NCBI GenBank assembly: GCA_947573555.1
Contig: CANPFO010000006.1
Location: 1 to 47,514, forward strand
Direction of reading: 5' to 3'
Length of the DNA stretch: 47,514 bases
Source of the DNA: an uncultured Clostridium sp.
Lineage (GTDB): Bacteria; Bacillota; Clostridia; TANB77; CAG-508
In this document: positions 39,355-47,514 of the stretch, in pieces
Position numbering within the stretch: the first letter of the stretch is position 1
Layout: each line of letters opens with the position of its first letter
The notes under the pieces: model-generated
Told to the model about the DNA's origin: nothing
Seen by the model: the letters and a program-made list of their open reading frames with translations, nothing else
Database searches by the model: none
Translations under genes and position numbers: made by a program

Positions 39355-41050
39355 CTAAATTTGCCTGCCTTTTTATTTTATTTGTTGTTGTCTTTATTAA
39401 TGGCTCTTCTGTTAATATAATTCCTTTAATTGATTTATATCTTGGCATTGTTTGATTAATTTCTTTTATCTTTTTTGATAATACTTCTTGTATTTGACTA
39501 TCTGTTTCAACTTTATATACATCTTTTATAACATCTCTATCAAATACTATTTTTACATTTATTTTTATATCATTCTTGTCTTCTGATTGTTGCTTTCCAA
39601 AAATAAATGATTCTTTTACACCTTCTATTTTATTTACTAGATTTTCCATTTCTTCTGGAAAGATATTTTTACCATTTTTTAAAACTATTACGCTTTTCTT
39701 TCTTCCACAAATATATATGTATCCTTCTTCATCTATTTTTGCTAAATCTCCTGTGTAAAACCAGCCATCTTTTATTGCATCTTTTGTTGCTTCTTCATTA
39801 TTATAATATCCTAGCATAACACTAGGCCCCTTAACAAGTAGCTCTCCTATTCCTTCTTGCTCTTTATTTTCTAGTTTAGCTTCTACACTTGGAATTGCTT
39901 TTCCTATTGAGCCTATTTTATGGTATTTATTTGTTCCTATTGCTACAACTGGCGATGTTTCTGTTAATCCATATCCTTGTACTATATTTAATCCTAATAG
40001 TCTAAATTTATTTTCAACATTTGCATCTAATGACGCTGCTCCACTTATGAATAGTTTAATTTTTCCACCTAGCATATTGTGTATATCTTTAAACACTTCT
40101 TTTCTTTCTTCCATAGATGAATTTTTATATTTTTCTTCATTTTCTAATATTTCTTGTAGTTTTCCTTGCTTTTCTATCTGCTTTCTTATTATCATAAATA
40201 TTCTTTCGTATATTCCTGGTACACACGCCATAACGCTTACATTGTACTCTTTTAAGTTTTCTACTATATGTTTTAATCCATCGCAAAATACAGTTTGAGC
40301 TCCTTTGTATAAAGAAAATAAGAATCCTACTGTGCACTCAAATACGTGATGTATTGGCAAAATTGAAAGTAATGTGTCTTCTGATGTAACATCTAAAATA
40401 CTTCCTATATCCATTAAATTTGAACATATATTGTTATGTGAAAGAGCTACTACTTTTGATTGTGATGTTGTTCCAGATGTAAATAGCATAATGCTCATTT
40501 CTTCATTATTTATTTTGGCATCTATAAATTTTCTATTTCCATTTTCTATTAATTTTCTTCCCTGCTCTATTAATTCTTTTTGTGAATATATTCCATCTTC
40601 GTTTTTCTCTAAATCCATTGATATCAAATGTTTTAGTTTATTTTGTTGATTATATTTTATTCTTTTTAATATATCTTCATATTTTTTTGAATAGAATATT
40701 GCTTCTATTTCTGATCTTTCTATTAAATTTTCTAATTCATTTTCTGGTAGTGATTTATCTAATGGTACTACTATTCCTGTTCCACATACTATTGATAAAT
40801 ATGATACTTCCCATTCATATCTATTCTCTCCTATTACTGCTATTCTTTTTCCTTTTAACCCCATATCTATTAATGCTGTTCCTAAATTGTCTACCATTTC
40901 TCTAATTTCACTATGTGTATATATTTTATATTTTCCTTCTTCTATTTTTATTTTATATGCTGGCTTTTCTCCATATAGATTTCTAGTTTTGTTTAACATA
41001 TCTTTTAAGTCTGTTATTTCTAAGTAATTGTACAATCTTTCGTTTTCCAT
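39329..41050 (-). CDS. AMP-dependent acyl-CoA/acyl-ACP synthetase
   Basis: MSIMLFTSGTTSQSKVVALSH, GYGLTETSPVVAIG, DGWFYTGDLAKIDEEGYIYICGRKK. Confidence 0.93.
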   Translation of the reverse strand: MENERLYNYLEITDLKDMLNKTRNLYGEKPAYKIKIEEGKYKIYTHSEIREMVDNLGTALIDMGLKGKRIAVIGENRYEWEVSYLSIVCGTGIVVPLDKSLPENELENLIERSEIEAIFYSKKYEDILKRIKYNQQNKLKHLISMDLEKNEDGIYSQKELIEQGRKLIENGNRKFIDAKINNEEMSIMLFTSGTTSQSKVVALSHNNICSNLMDIGSILDVTSEDTLLSILPIHHVFECTVGFLFSLYKGAQTVFCDGLKHIVENLKEYNVSVMACVPGIYERIFMIIRKQIEKQGKLQEILENEEKYKNSSMEERKEVFKDIHNMLGGKIKLFISGAASLDANVENKFRLLGLNIVQGYGLTETSPVVAIGTNKYHKIGSIGKAIPSVEAKLENKEQEGIGELLVKGPSVMLGYYNNEEATKDAIKDGWFYTGDLAKIDEEGYIYICGRKKSVIVLKNGKNIFPEEMENLVNKIEGVKESFIFGKQQSEDKNDIKINVKIVFDRDVIKDVYKVETDSQIQEVLSKKIKEINQTMPRYKSIKGIILTEEPLIKTTTNKIKRQANLDEIEKLRN

Positions 41051-41103
41051 AAATAGTCTCCTATCTTTGTTTTCGATTTTATTTATATATTTTTATAACA
41101 CAA

Positions 41104-41140
41104 AATGACCTTTTAGTCTTTAGACTGAAAGGTCAGTATA
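41104..41140 (-). terminator. Hairpin terminator
   Basis: tgaccttttagtctttagactgaaaggtca strong stem. Confidence 0.6.
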
Positions 41141-41147
41141 ACTTTAT

Positions 41148-41954
41148 TTAAATTACATCAAATTGTTTTATATATTCTACAAATTCTTCTAAGCAGTAAT
41201 TCTTTTCTCTCATAAAAGTTGCGTTTTCAACTCCTACATATCTATAATGCCATGGTTCATAATTAATTTTTGTAATGTCTTTTTTCTCTGTTGGATATCT
41301 TAATGTAAATCCATATTTATAAGAATTTTCTATCAGCCATTGTTGAACTGGTGTTTTTTCTTGTTCTTCATTTAATAATTGATATTCACGTGCAACTATA
41401 TCGACAGCTAGTCCTAATTCATGCTCGCTTGTACCAGGTATTGCAACCCAAAAAGAAGCTTTTTCTTCTGCTATATTTTGAGCATAACCCATATTTTTAT
41501 ATTGTGTTACTTTGTTTTTGTATAATGTCTGTTGCGTTTCATGTGTTCTATAACTTGAAGCTAAAATTGGATGTAATCCTTCACTTCTAGCATCTTTAAG
41601 CATCTGTCTTAGTGCATCTGCTACCCTTATGTCTATTTTATGTGTATATTCTACTGTTTCTACTTCAACTTTATAATCTTCTGGTAGTTTATTGTCTTTG
41701 TTCACTAAAATTAGCTCCCAGTCTGTTATTTTACTATCTATTTCTGGTTTACTTACTTCTATTATTTCCTCATTTTCTGTTGTATTTGTAGAAGATATCT
41801 CTACTGTTTTTTTATCTTTTTTACTATTTGCTATGGATAGTGTAATAGTAGTTACTAATATTGTTAATAATGATATACTTATAATTCTTCTCTTTATTTT
41901 CTTTTTTCTCCTTCTGGCTCTCATCATTTCTTTTTTCTTAGTTATCTTGTCCAT
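41148..41954 (-). CDS. D-alanyl-D-alanine carboxypeptidase, VanY family
   Basis: ASSYRTHETQQTLY, PGTSEHELGLAVDIVA, YEPWHYRYVG. Confidence 0.92.
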   Translation of the reverse strand: MDKITKKKEMMRARRRKKKIKRRIISISLLTILVTTITLSIANSKKDKKTVEISSTNTTENEEIIEVSKPEIDSKITDWELILVNKDNKLPEDYKVEVETVEYTHKIDIRVADALRQMLKDARSEGLHPILASSYRTHETQQTLYKNKVTQYKNMGYAQNIAEEKASFWVAIPGTSEHELGLAVDIVAREYQLLNEEQEKTPVQQWLIENSYKYGFTLRYPTEKKDITKINYEPWHYRYVGVENATFMREKNYCLEEFVEYIKQFDVI

Positions 41955-42060
41955 GATTTCTCCTTTGAATTATTTTAATTTATATTTTTATTATATATCA
42001 TAATTTTGCACATATCAATGGAAATTTTAAATTTAATTAAAACTATGTTACTACTATTTA

Positions 42061-42553
42061 CATTTCAGGTGGTAGGAGTTAGGCAATGATATTAAGCTCT
42101 TTTCCTATGTTCTATATATGTCTCAACCTATTAGTATATAAAAATATATGATAATGATTGATTGGAATGAAAAATAGAAGTTGTTATATAAGAAGCTGAG
42201 GAATGTTCACGCAAAAAGTGATATTATATTTATTTCGCATTTCACAACTCGGTTTCCTACATTGCTTAGAAGTTCTAAATCAAATTAATCAGCGCCCTCG
42301 TGAGGCGAGATTCCCTAATTAATTTGATTAAGAACTTCTATAGCAACTCTAGGGCACATTCGTTGTTCAATTTAAAATAAATATAATATCACTTTTGGGC
42401 TGAGTGAAAGAGGCTCTAGCTTCTTATATTACAACTTCTTTTTGAGTGAAATGAACGAATTATCATATATTTTTATATACTAATAGGTTGAGACATATAT
42501 AGAACATAGGAAAAGAGCTTAATATCATTGCCTAACTCCTACCATTTGAAATG
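42061..42553. repeat. Giant palindromic element, copy 3 (493 bp, core in opposite orientation)
   Basis: Arms catttcaggtggtaggagttaggcaatgatattaagctcttttcctatgttctatatatgtctcaacctattagtatataaaaatatatgat with near-exact reverse complement at the right end; core is the reverse complement of copy 1. Confidence 0.95.
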
Positions 42554-42559
42554 TGTAGA

Positions 42560-44398
42560 TTATTCTTTCATTTCTTCAAATTGGCTATTATACAATTCTG
42601 CATAAAAACCATTTTTCTCAATTAGTTCTTCATGATTTCCTTGCTCTATAATATTTCCATCTTTCATAACTAATATCAAATCTGCATTTTTAATTGTAGA
42701 TAATCTATGAGCAATAATAAAAGATGTTTTTCCTTCTGTTAATTTATCCATTGCCTTTTGTACTAATTCTTCTGTTCTAGTATCAACATTTGATGTTGCT
42801 TCATCTAGTATTAAAAATGGTGTTTTTTGTATCATTGCTCTTGCAATAGTTAGCAACTGTCTCTGGCCTGCTGATACACTTTCATTATCAGAAATTACCG
42901 AATTATATGCTTTTGGTAAAGTTCTTATAAAATGGTCTACTCCTACGTATTTACAGATTTCTTCTATTTGTTCATCTGTTACATTTTCGTGATTATATGC
43001 AATGTTTTCTTTTATTGTTCCATTAAATAGCCATGTGTCTTGTAAAACCATTGTAAATAATTCATGTATATTTTCTCTTTTCAACTCTTTAGTTGAGATT
43101 CCATCAATTTTTATATCTCCAGAATTAATATTGTAGAATTTCATAAGTAAATTTACCATTGTTGTTTTCCCTGCACCAGTTGGTCCAACAATAGCTATTT
43201 TCTGACCTGGTTTTGCTATTGCACTAAAATTCTTGATTGTTGGTTTGTCATTGTTATCATATTGGAATACAACATTCTCAAATTCAATTTTTCCTTTTAC
43301 CTCTTCTTTCTTTAATATTTTTTGAATATTACTTTGGTCTTCCATTTCTTCTTCATCTAAAAATTCAAATACTCTTTCACTTGCTGCAGCTGTTGATTGA
43401 AGTGATGTCATTGCTTGTGCAATTTGGCTTAATGGATTTGTAAATAGTCTAACATATGTTATAAAAGCTACTATAACACCAAATGATATTACATTATTCA
43501 TAGTAAGTAGTGCACCAACTATACATACAGATACATATCCTAAATTTCCTATAAACCCCATTATTGGGTGCATTAGACCAGATAAAAATTGACTTTTTCT
43601 ATTTGCTTCATATACTTTTTTATTTAGTTCATCAAATTTTATATTTGCTTCCTTTTTTCCATTATATACTTTTACTACATTTAGACCTGAATATATTTCT
43701 TCTATATGACCATTTAGTTTTCCAAGTTCTGTTTGTCTTGAAATAAAGTATTTTTGTGATTTTCCTAAAATTAAGAACATTAGGGCAAATCCAAGTAAGC
43801 TTGAAAGTATTGCTGTTAATGCCATTATCCAATTTGTATAAAACATCATTATTATAGTACCTAAAAATAAAGTTACACTACTTACTAATGTTGCTAATGA
43901 CTGATTCATACTTTGTGCTATTGTATCTATATCATTTGTTATTCTTGATAAAATATCTCCTGTTGAATTTTTGTCGAAATATTTTAATGGCAATTTATTT
44001 ATTTTTATTGATATTCTTTTTCTTAAGTTTTTTGCAAATTTGTTTGCTACATCAGTCATTGCGACAGATTGTATAAAACTAAATATTGCACTTGTTATAT
44101 ATAGCATTGCTAAAAATATTGCTATTTTCTTAATAGCTACTATGTCCATTATTCCAATTAAACCTTCTGATATTTTGTCTGTTAATTCTGATAATTTATT
44201 AGGTGCTGCTATTGATAAAACTGAACTTAGAATTGCTAAGACAATTGAAACTGCTATCAAAATTTTAAATATCTTTAACTCTTTAAATAGTCTTTTTATA
44301 GCGCTTTTAAAGTTCTTAGCTTTTTCTACTGGTCCATGGCCTCTTCCCATCCCAGGTCCCATTTTTGGAGGTCTTGTTACTTCTTGTTTATTATCCAT
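42560..44398 (-). CDS. ABC exporter, fused permease/ATPase
   Basis: GPTGAGKTTMVNLLMKFY, ISDNESVSAGQRQLLTIARAM, LDEATSNVD. Confidence 0.94.
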   Translation of the reverse strand: MDNKQEVTRPPKMGPGMGRGHGPVEKAKNFKSAIKRLFKELKIFKILIAVSIVLAILSSVLSIAAPNKLSELTDKISEGLIGIMDIVAIKKIAIFLAMLYITSAIFSFIQSVAMTDVANKFAKNLRKRISIKINKLPLKYFDKNSTGDILSRITNDIDTIAQSMNQSLATLVSSVTLFLGTIIMMFYTNWIMALTAILSSLLGFALMFLILGKSQKYFISRQTELGKLNGHIEEIYSGLNVVKVYNGKKEANIKFDELNKKVYEANRKSQFLSGLMHPIMGFIGNLGYVSVCIVGALLTMNNVISFGVIVAFITYVRLFTNPLSQIAQAMTSLQSTAAASERVFEFLDEEEMEDQSNIQKILKKEEVKGKIEFENVVFQYDNNDKPTIKNFSAIAKPGQKIAIVGPTGAGKTTMVNLLMKFYNINSGDIKIDGISTKELKRENIHELFTMVLQDTWLFNGTIKENIAYNHENVTDEQIEEICKYVGVDHFIRTLPKAYNSVISDNESVSAGQRQLLTIARAMIQKTPFLILDEATSNVDTRTEELVQKAMDKLTEGKTSFIIAHRLSTIKNADLILVMKDGNIIEQGNHEELIEKNGFYAELYNSQFEEMKE

Positions 44399-46220
44399 TT
44401 TCTAATTCCTCCTTTGACAATTGTGATAAAGCTATTTGTTTATATATTTCACATGTTTTTAATAATTCTTTATGTGTCCCTTCTCCTACTACCTTTCCTT
44501 CATCTAGAACTAAAATTTTATTTGCATTCATTATTGTTCCTATTCTTTGTGCTACTATTAGTGTTGTGGTATCTTTTGTGTATTGTTTTAATTCTTTTCT
44601 TAATATACTATCTGTTTTATAATCCAAAGCTGAAAAGCTATCATCAAATATGTAAATTTCTGGATTTCTTGCTATTGCTCTTGCTATAGATAATCTTTGT
44701 TTTTGTCCTCCAGATACATTAGTTCCTCCTTGTGCCATTTGGGTTTCATATTTGTCTTCCATTTTTTCTACAAATTCTTTTGCTTGAGCAATTTCAATTG
44801 CTTCTTTAATTTTACTTTCTGATATTTTTCCTTTTCCATTATCACCATATGCTATGTTGTTATTTATTGTATCATTAAATATTACTGCTTTTTGTGGTAC
44901 ATATCCTATTTTATTGTGTAAAAATTCTTGAGTATAATCTTTTACGTTTACTCCATCTATTAAAATCTCGCCTTCTGTTACATCGTAAAATCTTGGTATT
45001 AAATTTATTAATGTAGATTTTCCTGAACCTGTTGAACCTATAAATGCAACTGTTTCTCCTCTATTTGCTCTAAATGATATATCTTTTAATACATATTCTT
45101 CTCCATCTGGATATTTAAAAGAAACGTTTTTAAATTCAACTGTTCCTATTTCTTCTGTTTTATCTGAATTTATTTTTCCATCTTTTATAGTAATTTCTGT
45201 ATCTAGTACTTCGTTTATACGACTTGCTGAAACTTGTGCACGTGGTAGCATCATAAATATCATTGCTAACATTAGAAATGACATTATTACTTGCATTGAA
45301 TATGAACTGAATACAACCATATCTCCAAATAGTTCTACTTTTTCTAATCCGACTGCATCTTTAATTAAATATGCTCCTACAAAATAAATTCCTAATGTTA
45401 AAAAGTTCATTACCAAATACATAGATGGTGACAATATTGCAAATGTTTTTTGATTAAATAATTGTTGTTTTGTTAATTTTGTATTTACTTCTGCAAATTT
45501 TTCTTCTTGATATGCTTCTGCATTAAAAGCTCTTACAACTCTTATTCCTGTTAAGTTTTCACGTGTTACTCCATTTACTTTATCAATTAATTTTTGTACT
45601 ATTTTAAATCTTGGCATTACAATTATCATTAAAGTTGTTATAACTCCTACCAATATTAATACTCCGACTCCAGTTATTGCACTCCACTGCCAACTCTTAT
45701 TTAGTATTTTGCTTACTGCCCAAATAGCTGTAATAGGTGCTTTTATCATAAGTTGTAACCCCATAGCTACTAACATTTGTACTTGTGTAATATCATTTGT
45801 TGTTCTTGTTATTAAACTGCTTGTTGAAAATTCTTTAATTTCATTTGTTGCTAATTCTTGTACTTTATTAAACAACTTTTTTCTAACATTCATAGAAAAA
45901 GTTGCTGATATTTTAGAAACTATATATCCTACTATAACTGCTGATAATAAACTTCCTAATGCGCATAATAGCATATACCCTCCATTTATTAAAATTTCAG
46001 ACATCTTGCTTCCTTCTGTTTGTACTAAAATTGTTATTTCAGACATATAGTCTGGCATTTTTAATTCTAGCCATACTTGCCCTATAATTAATATTAAAGA
46101 AATAAATGCTAGTGTCCATTGCTTTTTATCTAATTCTTTTAATAGTTTTATCATTGCTCCTTTTCCTCCTTTTGTTTTAGTTATAAGAGGCATTATATAA
46201 TTTTTTTCTATTTGAGTCAA
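44391..46220 (-). CDS. ABC exporter, fused permease/ATPase (partner)
   Basis: GSTGSGKSTLINLIPRFYD, MAQGGTNVSGGQKQRLSIARAIARNPEIYIFDDSFSALD. Confidence 0.94.
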   Translation of the reverse strand: MTQIEKNYIMPLITKTKGGKGAMIKLLKELDKKQWTLAFISLILIIGQVWLELKMPDYMSEITILVQTEGSKMSEILINGGYMLLCALGSLLSAVIVGYIVSKISATFSMNVRKKLFNKVQELATNEIKEFSTSSLITRTTNDITQVQMLVAMGLQLMIKAPITAIWAVSKILNKSWQWSAITGVGVLILVGVITTLMIIVMPRFKIVQKLIDKVNGVTRENLTGIRVVRAFNAEAYQEEKFAEVNTKLTKQQLFNQKTFAILSPSMYLVMNFLTLGIYFVGAYLIKDAVGLEKVELFGDMVVFSSYSMQVIMSFLMLAMIFMMLPRAQVSASRINEVLDTEITIKDGKINSDKTEEIGTVEFKNVSFKYPDGEEYVLKDISFRANRGETVAFIGSTGSGKSTLINLIPRFYDVTEGEILIDGVNVKDYTQEFLHNKIGYVPQKAVIFNDTINNNIAYGDNGKGKISESKIKEAIEIAQAKEFVEKMEDKYETQMAQGGTNVSGGQKQRLSIARAIARNPEIYIFDDSFSALDYKTDSILRKELKQYTKDTTTLIVAQRIGTIMNANKILVLDEGKVVGEGTHKELLKTCEIYKQIALSQLSKEELENG

Positions 46221-46377
46221 TGTTAAAATTTTTAATTTACAAAATTTTCACATTTAGTATTATTATATCTCTTTTTATCTACTAACTATTTTAAATAGTC
46301 TTGCGAATTATAACTATTTAATTTTTTAATATTTTCTATTTTTTAGGGAATAATGAAAATACAAAATATTATTAAGA

Positions 46378-46824
46378 TTGGAGTTAAATATGGAAAATAA
46401 AAATTTAAATATTTTAGATGAAGTTAATAAAGGTGCTACTATGGGAATGGATGCTATATCAATTATTTCTGAAAAGGTAACTGATAGTACTTTTAAAGAG
46501 GTTTTAGATTGTGAATATTCAAAATATAGAAATATATCTGAAAAAGTAAATGATATATATTCAAATTATAGTGATAAAGAACCACATGAAACAAATGCTA
46601 TGAATAAAGCTATGACTTGGTATGGTATTCAAATGAAAACCATAAATGATGATACAACTTCCAAATTATCTGAATTATTAATGAAAGGTACTAATATGGG
46701 AATTATAGAAGGTCGCCGTGTATTAAATCAACATCATGATGCTGCTAAAGATGTTAAAGATATCTTAAATGATTTTGTTGTTATGCAAGAAGATAGTATT
46801 GAAACTCTAAAAAAATACTTATAA
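46378..46824 (+). CDS. Hypothetical, ferritin-like/DUF2383-like helical protein
   Basis: 148 aa helical ORF; likely start MENKNLN at 46390. Confidence 0.6.
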   Translation: MELNMENKNLNILDEVNKGATMGMDAISIISEKVTDSTFKEVLDCEYSKYRNISEKVNDIYSNYSDKEPHETNAMNKAMTWYGIQMKTINDDTTSKLSELLMKGTNMGIIEGRRVLNQHHDAAKDVKDILNDFVVMQEDSIETLKKYL

Positions 46825-46831
46825 AAAAGTT

Positions 46832-46876
46832 TAGCCAAAACATATATGTGATATAACATTATGTTTTGGCTTTTAA
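46832..46876. terminator. Bidirectional terminator between convergent genes
   Basis: agccaaaacatatatgtgatataacattatgttttggctttt. Confidence 0.75.
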
Positions 46877-46887
46877 ATATTAATTTT

Positions 46888-47352
46888 TTAAAAAATTAGA
46901 AATGTTAAAAATACTCCCCATCTGATTTGGCTTGGTGTCAAATCTTTAAATATTTCCAAAATTTCTCCTTCTTCTTTCTCATCTACAAATTTAATTTCAT
47001 AATATTTAACATCTTGAACCTTAAAATACACTTCTAAGTTTCTAGTTTCATCTTTTCTTATATTTGAAACATCTATATATTTGCTTCCTAATAAGTTACC
47101 TCTTTCTGAGTATAAATCAATTCTTATATACTTGTTTGTTATTTTATTAGCTAAGTTATTATGAATTTCTCCTTTTATTCTTCCGTTTACTTTTGTTGCT
47201 TCTGCTTGATATATTGTTATTTGTTCTAAATTGTCTTTTCTTCCAATATTTTTATATGTAGATTCAATATTTACATTTATCATTATTTCTGAAAATATGT
47301 AAAATGCTATTATCAATATTGCATATTTAAAAAAAGTTTTCATTGTATCCAT
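46888..47352 (-). CDS. Membrane-anchored hypothetical protein (FxLYD-like)
   Basis: N-terminal TM then beta-rich domain (VNGRIKGEIHNNLANKITNKYIRIDLYSERGNLLGS). Confidence 0.55.
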   Translation of the reverse strand: MDTMKTFFKYAILIIAFYIFSEIMINVNIESTYKNIGRKDNLEQITIYQAEATKVNGRIKGEIHNNLANKITNKYIRIDLYSERGNLLGSKYIDVSNIRKDETRNLEVYFKVQDVKYYEIKFVDEKEEGEILEIFKDLTPSQIRWGVFLTFLIF

Positions 47353-47439
47353 ATCTATTTTTCTCCATTTCTTATAATTTCTTTAATTATATCAGAATTT
47401 TCGCTAAATTTCAACTATATCGTATTTTAAGTTCAGTAT

Positions 47440-47514
47440 TTTCTCACAATGCGTTTCTGGGAATTGTTCATAATAGTACCTAAAATTAATAAAGATTGCT
47501 TGATTGGAATGAAA
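47440..47514. repeat. Left start of a fourth giant palindromic element, cut by the window edge
   Basis: Ends ...gattgcttgattggaatgaaa, matching copy 3 (gattgattggaatgaaaaatagaag) and reverse-complemented copy 1 (gcttgattggaatgag). Confidence 0.65.

Noticed and set aside
40137-40337. 66-aa ORF in another - frame inside the acyl-CoA synthetase gene
   Set aside because: Out-of-frame ORF fully inside a confident conserved gene.
23599-42553. Strand of function inferred from G-U-compatible arm mismatches
   Set aside because: Arm mismatches are wobble-compatible on the - strand in copy 1 and the third type but on the + strand in copy 3; too few and inconsistent for a strand call.
1-47514. CRISPR array, tRNA or rRNA genes
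   Set aside because: No regularly spaced direct repeats, and no cloverleaf or rRNA-like segments recognised.

Overview
AT-rich Firmicutes (Clostridia-like) chromosomal window with nearly all genes on the - strand. The left end (about 1-2400) is the edge of a conjugative element: a membrane protein, a PrgI-like protein, a pilin-like protein, a small membrane protein and an HTH replication-type protein. It abuts the 3' end of an rlmD/rumA-type 23S rRNA methyltransferase gene. The rest is mostly housekeeping: YebC, a Bce/Mac-like ABC system with a two-component system, an ECF sigma pair, a CotF-like protein, MBOAT/AlgX-like genes, MntP, Nat-like ABC genes, LiaF/DUF4097 genes, an AI-2E transporter, a type II fatty-acid cluster (fabI accA accD accC // fabZ accB fabF fabG fabD birA acyl-ligase), VanY and two ABC exporters. 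Two signals stand out. (1) A family of 345-581 bp giant intergenic palindromes has three copies, plus the start of a fourth at the right edge. They share a conserved, covarying core (stems plus conserved internal loops), but each copy is enclosed by long, near-perfect inverted arms that are largely different from copy to copy. Two further long palindromes (about 195 and 140 bp) have the same architecture with different cores. Most sit within 1-10 bp of the stop codon of the gene upstream. (2) Three consecutive conjugation genes each carry one extra C immediately before a GGN glycine codon. This creates an in-frame CGG in each, and I found no CGG codon in any confident CDS elsewhere in the window. 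It looks like either a shared +1 recoding signal or a very non-random decay or assembly pattern. All calls come from reading the sequence and supplied ORFs; no searches were run.
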